Below are positions 32,924-42,226 of a stretch of DNA of 48,380 nt, one piece after another. The position numbers and the translations under genes were made by a program. The first letter of the stretch is position 1, and each line of letters begins with the position of its first letter. The notes beneath the pieces were generated by a model that was not told the DNA's origin, did not search any database, and saw nothing but the letters and a program-made list of their open reading frames with translations. This stretch comes from Streptomyces odonnellii (GTDB lineage: Bacteria > Actinomycetota > Actinomycetes > Streptomycetales > Streptomycetaceae), in the NCBI RefSeq assembly GCF_000981895.1, contig NZ_LATD01000097.1, forward strand, positions 1-48,380. Reading direction: 5' to 3'.

Positions 32924-35900
32924 TCAGTCCAGGTCCATGTCTTCCAGGAGTCCCCTGGTCCGGCTGTAGGTGGTGCCGTCCTCGTCCGTGTCCTCGGGCT
33001 CCACCTCCGTCTCGGGCTCGTAGTCCAGATCCTCGTCCTCGTCGATGCCGTCGTCGGCGTGTTCGACGTCACCGAGCTGGTCGTCAGCGTCGAAGTCGAG
33101 ACCGCTGCCGCCGAGCAGCGCGGGATCGAGCATGAGGTGCCGCTCGGCCCCGTCCCAGATGATGGGAGTGGTGAGGACTCCCTCCGTCTGCGGGTCGCGG
33201 AAGAGCTGGTAGGTCGCCACACCTGGGACCTCCTCGTAGAAACCCCACTCGTCATGGCTCGCCATGACGAAGTCGAGGTCGAGTTCAACGAGCAGTCCCA
33301 TGCACTCGCCCCGCATCTCGGCGTCGATCCCGGCGAACGCCTCGTCCAGATACACCGGGCGCGGAGCGGTCCGCGCAGCTCCGGTGTAATGGGCCGCCGC
33401 GGCGGCGAAGAGGGGGAGCTGCAGCATGACGGCCTTCTCGCCGCCGGATCCTTTGCCGTGCATGCCGGCGTCGATGTCGGTCCATCTCTCTTGCGGGCCG
33501 CTCTTGTACTGGACGCGGATCCGGCTCCAGGTCCGGTAGTCGAGGGCGATACGCAGGTGGCTCTTCCAGTCCACTCCACCCTCCGCCTCCCTGGCCACGG
33601 CTATCTGTTGGCCGAGGAAAGCGATCAAGTGCTCACGGGCCTCGTCGGGCAGGAACCGGCTGGCCTGCCGGTCCAGCGTCGCCAGTGCCTCCCGGGTCTC
33701 CTCGCCCTTGTCGGGGTCCGGCTCCCACACCAGGCGCATGACGTGTCCCGAGGCCGTGCGGCGCAATCCGAGAAGCCTGTTCATCTCACCGATGAGTGTC
33801 TTGGCCCGTGCGCGGCGGCGGCGCAGATGGTCGCCCACCTGTCCGAGCAGGACCTCCGTGAACAGGTCGTGTTCACTCGCGTCGAGCAGGCGGTTCCGTT
33901 CGCGGACCTCTCTCTCCACGATCGCGAGCCCATCCGCGACGGTGAGGTGCTGACCGTTGTGGAACAGACGAACAGAGACGAGGCGGTCCTCGTTACCGGC
34001 ACGTACCTTCCAGTCCGGCCCCGCCAGTACGTCTTCGAGGGCCTGGCGGGCGCGGTCCACCTCGTCGCGTGCTTGGTCGAGGGCGGACGGATCCGAGGGA
34101 TCGTCGACGAGCCGCCGGAGCAAGGCCTGTGCAGCGGCGACAGCGTCGGGGGCGTCCACGGGCGGCCCTCCCGCGGAGACCAGCGCGAGGAATCCGAGTC
34201 GGTCGAGTTCCCGGTACTGTCCGCATCGCTCGCCCAGGGCTCGCTTCCGCTGCTCGACGACGTCGAGGGCCTGCGCGCGTGCCGATTGGGCGAGAGTGTC
34301 CTGCTTGATCGCAGTTTCCAGGGCTGCCAGGCTCTCGTCCTCCTTGGCGGTGTTCTTCGTGAGGCCGGCCTGGGCAACGGCGAGCCTCTTCAACACGTCG
34401 TCGACGTCCGCCCCGACAACACTGCGCCGCACATCGTGCCGTCGGCGCTTCTTCTTGGCGTCGCGCTCGGCGGCGTCCAAGTCGATCCCGAGCAACTTCT
34501 GATGTTCGCGGCAGGTGGTCAGCAATGTGCCGGCGCTCGTGTGCTGCTCCGCCCGGGCCGACCAGTCGCCCAGACGGCGGAACAGGTTGCCAAGACTGGA
34601 CTTGTACTCAGTGAGCGCCTGCTGCTCCGAGGCGAGCGCTTCCAGCTGGGTGCCGGTCGAGCGCTGTCTGGCGTAGTGCTCAAGCTCCGCGAGGGCCTCC
34701 TTCCAGGTGGTATCCCTCTCGCCCAGCGCGGTCTTGTCGAGTTGGCATTGCTTGTCGTGCGCTTCATACACGCGTCTGGCCGCCGACAGGGCCACCTGGC
34801 AGTCCCGCAGCGGCTGGTCGAAGTCGGCGACCTCGTCGCACTCGGCCAGCAGGTCGTCCTGCCGCTCGGTGAGACGCTGCTGCCGCTCGTTGATCCGTAC
34901 AATCCGGCCGTCCAGTTCGAGGAGCTGATCGTCCAGCGCCTGCAGCCGACGGAGGCGCTCGGCCTGGCGGGCGGCGGCACCGATGTAAGCGGCCTGGGTC
35001 GCCGTGGTACGGCCGTGGATCGGGCCGATCCGCCAGGAGCCGTCGGTCGATACCCAATCGCCCATCGGTTGCTCGGAGTTCGCGGGGGCGAGCGCGATGG
35101 CAGCGAGAATGCGTGTGGTCACGCGCGACGGAACCATCTCGTGGTCGACCGCGTGCAGGACGTCGGCGAGGGAACGGCCGAGGACGGGCTCCCGGTCGGC
35201 GGGCAGGAGACTGTCGAGAGTGTCGGCGTTCAGCAGGCCTCCCGCAGGGGTGACCCATGCGTCCAGCACCCCCGAACCGAGCAGGGCGGCCTCCAAACCC
35301 GCCCGGGTCCGGTCGTCGGTGTCCGGCGCGAAGTCGAGCAGCCGCCACAACGGGGCACCGTCAGCGGCGACGCTACGATCCCGCCGCTCGTGCGTTGGGG
35401 CCGACGGCAGGGGATCCGTCTGCTGGGCGACGCGCAGCCGCAGAGCGGCAGTCCGGTCCCTTTCCTCCTGCAGGGTGCGGAGTTGGGAGGCCAGGTCGGA
35501 TGCTTGTCGGGCGAGCAGGTCGCCTCGGGGGCGGGCGAGACGGGCGACCTCCTGGGAGAGGACGGTGGCGCCCGGGAGGCCGAAGGTCGCGGCCAGGGAC
35601 TGGAGCTCACTCAGTTCGAGGTCGCTCAGCCGCAGTTCCTGGCACCGCTCGCTCCAGTCGACGAGCTTGACTCGCAATTCGGCCATCTGGTCCGCGAGTT
35701 GCTTCTCGCCTTCGTCCACGTTCCGCTTGGCCGTCCCGCACAGAGCCAAGGTCTTCTGGAGGGCTTCGTCTGCTTGATCGCGTGCGGTCTTGGCGTTCTG
35801 CGTGGCCTGGGCCAGGTCGACGGCACGCCGGAGAACGTTCGTACGGGCCTCCACGTGGCCCAAGAGTGCGGTCTCAGCCTTCGCGGGGTCTTCTCGGATG

Positions 35901-37201
35901 GTTGAGGTGAGCTCGATGTGAGCATCTCCGATGCGGGTCCTGGCCGCCCGCGTCAGGGCCTGCTCTTCGGCGTCCAGCAGCACGGCGGCGGCTCCTTCGA
36001 GGAGTCGGGACTGCTCGGCGGCTGAGCCTTCTGCCTTAGCCGTGGCGGACTCTGCCTCCTCCAGACGCTGTCGGAGGTCGGGGAGCTTCGCTTCCGCCTC
36101 CTCAGCCTGCTCCTGGAGCTGCCTGAGGAGTTCATGCTGATTCATCAGAGGGTCGGTACGAAGCTCATCGACGGCGATCCGGAAGGTATCGCGCTCTTCG
36201 AGGAAACGCCGCCGCTCCTCCTGCCCGTTCTCCAGAGCTTTCCCGGTCCGCTTGGCCTTCTCGTCGGCGTTCTTACTGCCCTGTTGTGCCTTGGCGAGCT
36301 GAGAATCCGCCTCGGCCAGCTGCTCCGCGATGTTCCTGGTCCACCGGCGTGCGTAGCGGGAGTACACCGATAGGAAGGTGGACATACCCAGTTGATGCCG
36401 CTCCTGCTGTTCCAGGTCGTCGCGGTCACGGGCCAACTGGTCGAAGCGGACGGCCAGGTCGTCCAGCAGTGCCGTGCTGACCGGTGGCAGTCCGTTGCTC
36501 AGCATTCGGCTGAGCTGCTCGCCGTTGAAGTTCTCGCTCAGCTTCGGCTTGCGCAGGACCAGGAGGAGTTCCACCAGGGCGGCCAGCTTTCCAACGCCGA
36601 AGCCGAACAAGCGCTCCGCGACAGCTGTCCGGTACGCGCGCCGGTCCTCGAAGACGTCGCCGGGGTCGAGCCGGGCCGCCAGTTGTTTGCGCAGGTGTGG
36701 CTGCCTCTGTTCGTTCAGCAGGCTGAAGTCCTGGCCGACCCGCTTGGCGGTGACGAAGAACCAGGGCTTGTGGAGCCCTCCCTTGGCGGACGTGCTGCCC
36801 CTGATTCCGATACCGATGGTGACGAACTCGTAGCCGCCGTCCTCGGTGACGCGTCCGTACTCGCACCAGCTGTATCCGACCCGATGGCTGCGCCCTCGAT
36901 GCAGCAGGTTGTCCCGCATCGGGCGTGCGGTCGAGCCGAACGGGTCCAGCCGCCGGGCGGTAAGCAGCGCGTCCAGCAGCAGCGGGCTGGTGACCTCCAT
37001 CACCTTGGTCTTCCCGGCCCCGTTCCGCCCGCGCAGGATCAATCCGTTGCGGTAGGAGACGAACTCCTGCTCCTCGTACTCCCACATACCGATGAGGCCC
37101 AGGCGCAGTTGCTGGAACCGGTCCCGTTCCGGCACCGGCAGCTCCCCGTCGAGGATGCGCTGCAGCGCGGGCGCCGGCGTTCGGTCAGTCGGCGATGGCA
37201 T
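32924..37201 (-). CDS. jetC: Wadjet JetC SMC-like ATPase (TIGR02680)
   Basis: A 1425-residue SMC-like protein, the largest in the window. Walker A GRNGAGKT is at 58-65 after LRLGLIGMWEYEEQEFVSYR. Long coiled coils (for example EAEAKLPDLRQRLEEAESAT) flank a central hinge-like region. The C-terminal half of the ATP site is complete: signature-type KGSGGEKAVMLQLPLFAA and Walker B RPVYLDEAFAGIDAEMRG followed by FVMASHDEWG. The last 60 residues are very acidic (EDEDLDYEPETEVEPEDTDE). JetC extrudes DNA loops with ATP and senses plasmid-sized circles. It overlaps jetB by 17 bases and has no frame defects. Confidence 0.95.
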   Translation of the reverse strand: MPSPTDRTPAPALQRILDGELPVPERDRFQQLRLGLIGMWEYEEQEFVSYRNGLILRGRNGAGKTKVMEVTSPLLLDALLTARRLDPFGSTARPMRDNLLHRGRSHRVGYSWCEYGRVTEDGGYEFVTIGIGIRGSTSAKGGLHKPWFFVTAKRVGQDFSLLNEQRQPHLRKQLAARLDPGDVFEDRRAYRTAVAERLFGFGVGKLAALVELLLVLRKPKLSENFNGEQLSRMLSNGLPPVSTALLDDLAVRFDQLARDRDDLEQQERHQLGMSTFLSVYSRYARRWTRNIAEQLAEADSQLAKAQQGSKNADEKAKRTGKALENGQEERRRFLEERDTFRIAVDELRTDPLMNQHELLRQLQEQAEEAEAKLPDLRQRLEEAESATAKAEGSAAEQSRLLEGAAAVLLDAEEQALTRAARTRIGDAHIELTSTIREDPAKAETALLGHVEARTNVLRRAVDLAQATQNAKTARDQADEALQKTLALCGTAKRNVDEGEKQLADQMAELRVKLVDWSERCQELRLSDLELSELQSLAATFGLPGATVLSQEVARLARPRGDLLARQASDLASQLRTLQEERDRTAALRLRVAQQTDPLPSAPTHERRDRSVAADGAPLWRLLDFAPDTDDRTRAGLEAALLGSGVLDAWVTPAGGLLNADTLDSLLPADREPVLGRSLADVLHAVDHEMVPSRVTTRILAAIALAPANSEQPMGDWVSTDGSWRIGPIHGRTTATQAAYIGAAARQAERLRRLQALDDQLLELDGRIVRINERQQRLTERQDDLLAECDEVADFDQPLRDCQVALSAARRVYEAHDKQCQLDKTALGERDTTWKEALAELEHYARQRSTGTQLEALASEQQALTEYKSSLGNLFRRLGDWSARAEQHTSAGTLLTTCREHQKLLGIDLDAAERDAKKKRRRHDVRRSVVGADVDDVLKRLAVAQAGLTKNTAKEDESLAALETAIKQDTLAQSARAQALDVVEQRKRALGERCGQYRELDRLGFLALVSAGGPPVDAPDAVAAAQALLRRLVDDPSDPSALDQARDEVDRARQALEDVLAGPDWKVRAGNEDRLVSVRLFHNGQHLTVADGLAIVEREVRERNRLLDASEHDLFTEVLLGQVGDHLRRRRARAKTLIGEMNRLLGLRRTASGHVMRLVWEPDPDKGEETREALATLDRQASRFLPDEAREHLIAFLGQQIAVAREAEGGVDWKSHLRIALDYRTWSRIRVQYKSGPQERWTDIDAGMHGKGSGGEKAVMLQLPLFAAAAAHYTGAARTAPRPVYLDEAFAGIDAEMRGECMGLLVELDLDFVMASHDEWGFYEEVPGVATYQLFRDPQTEGVLTTPIIWDGAERHLMLDPALLGGSGLDFDADDQLGDVEHADDGIDEDEDLDYEPETEVEPEDTDEDGTTYSRTRGLLEDMDLD

Positions 37202-38465
37202 CGGGGTGACCTTCCGCAGGCGAGAGGTGAGCGGTGTGCGGCTTGCTCCGGCGGGGCGTCATGTCGAGGTCCTGGCCGAAGAGCAGCAACGCCTCCCCGG
37301 TGACACGGGCCCCGCGTCCGGAAGGATCGCGGTAGCGGGCGAGGGCGGGACGGACGAGTACACCGTCGTCATGAGGGTCGACGAGTCCGAACTGCATCAG
37401 CACGGGCACGGAATACCTCAGCACGACGGAGCCGTCCACGGGCTTGCGTTCGATGTTCGGCACGACGCGGCGGATCTGTTCCGCGACCAGGTCCACCAGT
37501 TCGGAGAGACGGTCGTGCCCGACCACGAAGCTGCCCGTCTGCTCCGGGACGGCCTCTCCGGCCAGCAGGTCGGCCAGTGCCAGCGCCGCCACGGAGACGG
37601 CGCTGGCCGCCGGGAAGTCGGTGTCGGAGAAGCGGGAGTCGACGATCGCGAGGCCTTCGGCCCGCACTTCCACCCGGGTGTCGAGTCCGAGGACGAGTTC
37701 CGCCGCCAACTCCTCCCGGTGAACCGACAGGTACTCCTGTTGGTCCGAGGGCAGGTCTTCCACGTAGACGACCGGGTCGTCGACCAGACGACGCATGAGC
37801 GCCTGCCGAAGCTCGGTATCGGTCCTGGCCCAGAGCCCGGGATCCCCTTCGGTGAAGCGCAGCAGGGTATCCGGGGCGTCGGCCTGACTGGGCGGGACCG
37901 GGCAGACCACGGCGGAGGAGGCCAAGCGGTGGTTGACGTCATAGACGGCGTTGCCGTGGCCCGCGACGTAGGCCTGCTCGGAGTCGGCCGTGACGCCCGC
38001 CTCCCGGGGAGATCGCAGCACACCGCCCTCAGTGAGGCGCCGGAGCGCCGCGACCAGATCCCGGCGCTCCCGCGTGGAGGTGGCCTCGAACCTGCGCAGA
38101 CCCCGGTGCGCCGTGGTGAGAGCGGTCACGCGGTCGGCGAGCTCGCTGATCACGGTCTGCCCACCGCAGTCAGCCAGCACCGCCAACAGCAGGCAGTACA
38201 GTGCGCACTGCCTCGGAGTGGGGACGGTCAGATCGGGAAAGCGGCCGGGATCCTCGGGGATCTTGAGCAGCCGTATCAGGTCGCGCTCGACCACCAGCGG
38301 CCATCCCAACTGCCGGTCGAACCAGGCACGTAGTTCCTTCTCGTGCCGACGGGCCTGATCCACCAGCCGCCTGTGCCGGCCTTCGCGCCGAAGCACGGGG
38401 GTGTGCAGCAGAGCCCGAACAGCCTCGCGGCGTTCGTGCCCCTCCTCGCCGGTCCAGCCATTCAC
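37185..38465 (-). CDS. jetB: Wadjet JetB (DUF2398 / TIGR02678)
   Basis: A 426-residue protein of the TIGR02678 family: RREAVRALLHTPVLRREGRH, then LRAWFDRQLGWPLVVERDLI, then RQCALYCLLLAVLADCGGQT and LLLFGQDLDMTPRRS near the end. It is the kleisin-associated (KITE-like) winged-helix subunit of the complex. The GTG start at 38465 overlaps the jetA stop by 4 bases (GTGA); a much longer upstream frame is only the antisense continuation and is not used. It overlaps jetC by 17 bases, so all four jet genes are translationally linked. Confidence 0.9.
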   Translation of the reverse strand: MNGWTGEEGHERREAVRALLHTPVLRREGRHRRLVDQARRHEKELRAWFDRQLGWPLVVERDLIRLLKIPEDPGRFPDLTVPTPRQCALYCLLLAVLADCGGQTVISELADRVTALTTAHRGLRRFEATSTRERRDLVAALRRLTEGGVLRSPREAGVTADSEQAYVAGHGNAVYDVNHRLASSAVVCPVPPSQADAPDTLLRFTEGDPGLWARTDTELRQALMRRLVDDPVVYVEDLPSDQQEYLSVHREELAAELVLGLDTRVEVRAEGLAIVDSRFSDTDFPAASAVSVAALALADLLAGEAVPEQTGSFVVGHDRLSELVDLVAEQIRRVVPNIERKPVDGSVVLRYSVPVLMQFGLVDPHDDGVLVRPALARYRDPSGRGARVTGEALLLFGQDLDMTPRRSKPHTAHLSPAEGHPDAIAD

Positions 38466-40012
38466 CGGCGCCCACGCTCCTCCACCCGCAGCGTCAGTTC
38501 GAAGTCCCGCGTGCTCAACGCTCCGCCCCGCAACTCCACAGCGGCGGCCGACCCTTCCGCCGCAGGCCCCAGCGTTATCAGCAGGCGGCCGTCGGGGGTA
38601 CGCGTGCGCCGGATGCCCCCGCTTCGCTCCCGCGCCGACAGGACGAGCCCCAGACAGTTCAGGAAGACCTCCGCCTCGGCGGAATCCAGTCGGCCGAGCT
38701 CCGACAGCCGCACCGGGCCTCTGTCCGCCAGCGCCCGCTCGGCGGCTTCCGTCGCCGCGTGTTCCTGCTGCTGCCGGGCAGCCAGCAGGCTCTTGGCGCG
38801 TCGTGGGTCGCGGACCCGCGGCGGGGGTCCCGTGTGCGCCCGAGGCCCGCGCGAGCGCAGCTCTGCCGACACCGGAGCCGGCTCGGTCTGCCACCAGCCG
38901 ACCTCGGGTCGCGCATCGCAGTCGTCCTCGAACGCACCGGGATGGCCCAGGTGCCGGGACGAGTAGGAGCCGAAAGCCGTACGCCACAAGGCGGTGGTCT
39001 CGCGCGTGCCGCCGGCACTGTCGAAGCCGTCGAACCAGCCGGCCAGGGCCACGAGGTCGGCCGTCCGGCTCGCCCGCCGGAACCGCTGATCGTTGATGTG
39101 CCCGACGGTCATGACGATGAAGGCGATCGCATCGGAGGCCCGGTCGAGCAGCAGCTCGGCGATCGGAGGACGGTCTCCGGCGGCCACGAACCAGCGGCGC
39201 AGCCCCTCCCACAGCTCTCGCATCCGCTGCGCCTCACGGACCACGACCTCGTCTTGGCTGACGCCCAGGACGGGAGCGGCCTCGAGTGCCGCCATCTCGG
39301 TGAGCCGGGGCAGGAGCCCCGCCTGCTCCAACTGGATGATCAGCTTCGCGATCGGAGCGGCGCTCTGGTGCAGGACGACTGTGAAGGACTGCAGATAGCC
39401 CACCACGACGTTCTTGTAGGCGATGAACGCCTCGGGCTCCCGGATCTCCTCCGAAGCCAACGAGCCGTTGAGGCCCTGGACGAAGAGCTTCGCGTCCTCC
39501 GACAACCGCGCGAATCCCTCCGTCGTGCGCCGGAAGGCGCCGAGAGCGGTGCTGAGGTCGCCGTCGTCCTCGCGAAGGGCCCGCAACAGCGAGGCAAGGG
39601 ACGAGAGAACCTCCGGAAGCATCGAGGCCTGCAGCGAGCCGGCATCGGACATGTCCTCGTCGATCCGGGTCATCTCGCGGTGGACCCGGGCACCGGCCGA
39701 GGTCAGCTGGTACAGGTAGTCCCGTTGCAGGTACTCCTCGGGCGTCGTGGTGTACCGGGTGTTGTGAATCCGGTCCACGTTCCGCCAGCCGTACAGGTCT
39801 TCGAGCAGGCCCTCGACCGCCGGAAGGGCCTCCATCAGATCCGGTTCACTCGCAAGCTCGTCCTGGACCCGTTGCCTGATCTGCGCCGTGCTGAGGTGGA
39901 CGCCGAGTCGGGCCTCCTCGTCCAGCAGCACATCCAGGACCAAGCGGTAGAAAAGTGTCTTCTCGTGGTTGAGATAGGCCACGACCCTCATACGCCCGCC
40001 GAATGCGGCCAC
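38462..40012 (-). CDS. jetA: Wadjet JetA (DUF2397 / TIGR02677)
   Basis: A 516-residue protein of the TIGR02677 family, first gene of the operon: MRVVAYLNHEKTLFYRLVLD, then LLEDLYGWRNVDRIHNTRYT, then YLYQLTSAGARVHREMTRID. JetA is the kleisin-like subunit bridging the JetC heads. GTG 40012 has a G-rich ribosome site; an ATG seven codons later (MRVVAYL) is an equally good start. The upstream 100 bases include an AT-rich stretch with a short inverted repeat (40132-40149), the likely promoter area. No transcriptional regulator lies next to it. Confidence 0.9.
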   Translation of the reverse strand: MAAFGGRMRVVAYLNHEKTLFYRLVLDVLLDEEARLGVHLSTAQIRQRVQDELASEPDLMEALPAVEGLLEDLYGWRNVDRIHNTRYTTTPEEYLQRDYLYQLTSAGARVHREMTRIDEDMSDAGSLQASMLPEVLSSLASLLRALREDDGDLSTALGAFRRTTEGFARLSEDAKLFVQGLNGSLASEEIREPEAFIAYKNVVVGYLQSFTVVLHQSAAPIAKLIIQLEQAGLLPRLTEMAALEAAPVLGVSQDEVVVREAQRMRELWEGLRRWFVAAGDRPPIAELLLDRASDAIAFIVMTVGHINDQRFRRASRTADLVALAGWFDGFDSAGGTRETTALWRTAFGSYSSRHLGHPGAFEDDCDARPEVGWWQTEPAPVSAELRSRGPRAHTGPPPRVRDPRRAKSLLAARQQQEHAATEAAERALADRGPVRLSELGRLDSAEAEVFLNCLGLVLSARERSGGIRRTRTPDGRLLITLGPAAEGSAAAVELRGGALSTRDFELTLRVEERGRR

Positions 40013-40131
40013 GTGCGCTACCCCCGCCCCCGGTCACAAACGCATCGAGCTCCTAGACAGCACCAGGCGCCCCTTGCGCTGCAGAACTCTCGTTCACGGA
40101 GGGTACAGCGGGGTTTCGGCTCTGATGTTCC

Positions 40132-40149
40132 ATATCACCAAACCGATAT
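40132..40149 (-). promoter_or_regulatory. AT-rich inverted repeat upstream of jetA
   Basis: ATATC and GATAT separated by eight bases within one of the few AT-rich stretches of the region, about 120 bases before the jetA start. It may mark the promoter or operator of the Wadjet operon. The evidence is only position, composition and short symmetry. Confidence 0.35.
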
Positions 40150-40229
40150 TTCACGTTCTGCAGCCTGCTGTTGCCCTCCGTCCTGATCGCTGTCGAGGCA
40201 TCGGCCGGGTTGATCGTCAGCGCGCTGCG

Positions 40230-40346
40230 CGGGGCATCCTGAATGACTTGGTCGGGTATCTCAAGGACGATGCGTTCGTGGACAAGACGGCTGAGGTGGC
40301 CGGGATCGTGAGCAAGGCGTCCCAGGATTACGTGGCGGTGCGATAG
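40230..40346 (+). pseudogene. Possible C-terminal fragment of an unknown protein
   Basis: The frame ending at 40346 reads GILNDLVGYLKDDAFVDKTA then EVAGIVSKASQDYVAVR, more protein-like than the codons before it. No start or upstream domain is visible and the family is not recognised. It is followed by a strong hairpin. Confidence 0.3.
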
Positions 40347-40361
40347 CACGCTCCACAGCGT

Positions 40362-40397
40362 CGAAGCCCCTTGCCCAGGGGTGGGCGAGGGGCTTCG
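40362..40397. terminator. Strong hairpin between convergent sequences
   Basis: A 16-bp stem with one G-T pair (CGAAGCCCCTTGCCCA / TGGGCGAGGGGCTTCG) around GGGG. It lies 45 bases after the end of the transposase-like gene on the minus strand and 15 after the plus-strand fragment, so it could serve both directions. Confidence 0.7.
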
Positions 40398-40442
40398 TAC
40401 GGGAGTGCTGGCCGCTACATGGGCGTAGCACGTGGTCGTGGG

Positions 40443-41922
40443 CTACGCCGCTGTCCGGTGTATGACGGCCGGCTGCACGGCGGGCGGTCGTTCGAGGAAG
40501 AGTCGGCGGCTGGTGGCGTTCTGGGCGGCGGCGAAGGCGAGTGCGAAGACCTTCTGGCGTTCGAGGCCGTAGGCGATCATGCGTTCGTTCCAGAGGCTCT
40601 TGTCGAACTGGCTGTGCACGGATTCGGCGTCGCTGCGGTAGGGGTAGAGCTGCTGGTGGGTGAGGGTGCCTTCGGGGATCTGCTGGAGGTGTTCGGCACG
40701 GTGGAAGCCGCGTTCGGTGTCGCTCTTGATTCTGCGGCCGGTGTCGGGGTTGGTGCCGGTGCGGTCGTCGGGGGTGGTGGTGATGGCGACCGGGACGCGG
40801 TGGGAGTGGGCGCCGTGGCGGCAGGGGATGTGGAGCAGGTGGTACCAGCGTGACTTGGTGACGCCTTTGCGGTGTTCGAGGCGGGTGATGGGAACGGGCA
40901 GGAGGGTGCTCGTGCCGTCGTCGAGGAGGACGCGCTCGGCGATGCGGCCGTCGGCGCACCACAGGTCGTGGCGGCAGCGGCCCGGGCGCAGGAGTTCGTA
41001 GGCGCGGGGGACGGCGGAGCCGTGCTGTAGGTTGATGACCAGGAGGCCGAGGCGGGCCAGGGCGTCGCGGTGCACGCCGTGGAAGGCTCCGTCGTAGGCG
41101 ACGCCCATGCAGCCGGGCAGGATGCGGCCGAGCTGGGTGAAGGCGCGTACGGCGACGGCGGCTTCGTCCTCGTAGTCGCCGCCGGCGACGTGCCGGACGC
41201 TCAGGATGACGCGTCGCCAGTAGCCGTCGTCCCTGGCAGAGGCGAAGAACCACTTCGTTCCCCGTGTGGCGGTTTTCTCCTTCTCGCCGTTCTCGAAGTA
41301 GAGCCGGGCGGGGATCGACGCGGTGTTCGCGTATCTCGCCGGTGACGGGGTCGATCGTGACGCGCTGTTCCGCCTTGGACGGAGGTTTGGGGACGGTTGC
41401 GTCGCCGACGAGGAGCTGGCGGCGCTCGGGCTTGGACCAGTTGCGTACGGCGTCCGGCGGGAACAGGCCCTGCCGCAGGGCCTGTTGGACGGCTTGCTGC
41501 TCGAAGAGGTCCTGCATCAGGTCGATGTTGGGGGCCAGGATGCGCTCCTCCGCGTCCAGGTACTGGCCGCGGTTGGGCGGTGAGTCGGGCAGCCGGGCGG
41601 CGGCGGTGCGTCCGGAGTGCCGGCGGACCGAGGCGCGCAGGGAGCGCCACTGTTGGGGGTCGAGAGAGCCAATGGCGGAACGCTTGGAACCGGTCATGGT
41701 CATCAGGGCGGAGATGAGTACGTACACGACGGCCGGATACTCGCGCGGCCGACCGCGGTTGGCCCGGGCGGGCAGGAGTTCGGCCATCTCGTAGAAGAGG
41801 GGGTCGTCGAGGCAGTCCGTGATCCGCTGCTGCCGGTTGCGCTGGTCGCTGTCGCGCAGCTGGCGTTTTCTGGAGGGGCGCAGGGCCTGCGGGAGGGCGT
41901 CGCTGAATGTGTCGTCAGGCAC
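40443..41922 (-). pseudogene. Transposase-like (DDE-type) protein, one-base frameshift
   Basis: GTG 41922, preceded by AGGAGGAG, starts VPDDTFSDALPQALRPSRKR. The first frame carries PAVVYVLISALMTMTGSKRS and RQLLVGDATVPKPPSKAEQR; at about 41310-41313 (CCCC in the gene) the frame breaks. One base further it continues RLYFENGEKEKTATRGTKWF, GCMGVAYDGAFHGVHRDALA and YRSDAESVHSQFDKSLWNER to 40443. GDAT, AYDGAF and ESVHSQF could be the three acidic residues of a DDE transposase, so a transposase-like role is likely; the exact IS family is not recognised. A CCC-C slip would also allow a programmed +1 shift. Confidence 0.65.
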
Positions 41923-42226
41923 CGGGCTCCTCCTGGCCGTCAGTGTCTGGCGGTCTCGCTCACCCGAAGGTGTGGCTATGTGCGGCCAGAGTGCGGCCGG
42001 ACGCCTTTGGATGAGGTAACACAGGGCGTCACGCCGGAACCGTCCCCATGTGTTCTGATCAGGCAGAACGGCATCCGGCAACACAAGCCGGAACTAGGCA
42101 TCACGAATCCCCATGGTCTCGTAATGTGTAGGTCCGGATTGCTCCTACACCTCAATTGCGGCTTCGCCAAGCGCCTCGGTCCACGGGATCCTCGGACAGC
42201 ATCTGCCGCTCTACCGAAGGATTGTT
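41923..42226. other. Gap before the recombination-factor gene
   Basis: It holds a short hairpin-forming repeat at 42126-42150 and no supported gene. The left end of the transposase-like element could lie here but I could not identify terminal repeats. Confidence 0.4.
42126..42150. repeat. Inverted repeat upstream of the recombination-factor gene
   Basis: GTGTAGG and CCTACAC, 7-bp arms with an 11-base spacer, about 76 bases before the GTG start at 42227. It could be an operator or a hairpin. Confidence 0.45.

Noticed and set aside
32108..35905. A 1265-codon open frame on the plus strand
   Set aside because: It is antisense to jetC/jetD, whose ATPase and nuclease motifs are clear; the plus-strand product is low-complexity Arg/Ser/Gly sequence typical of high-GC shadows.
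38466..39212. Long upstream extension of jetB
   Set aside because: It overlaps jetA in another frame; the GTGA overlap at 38462-38465 gives a normal start.
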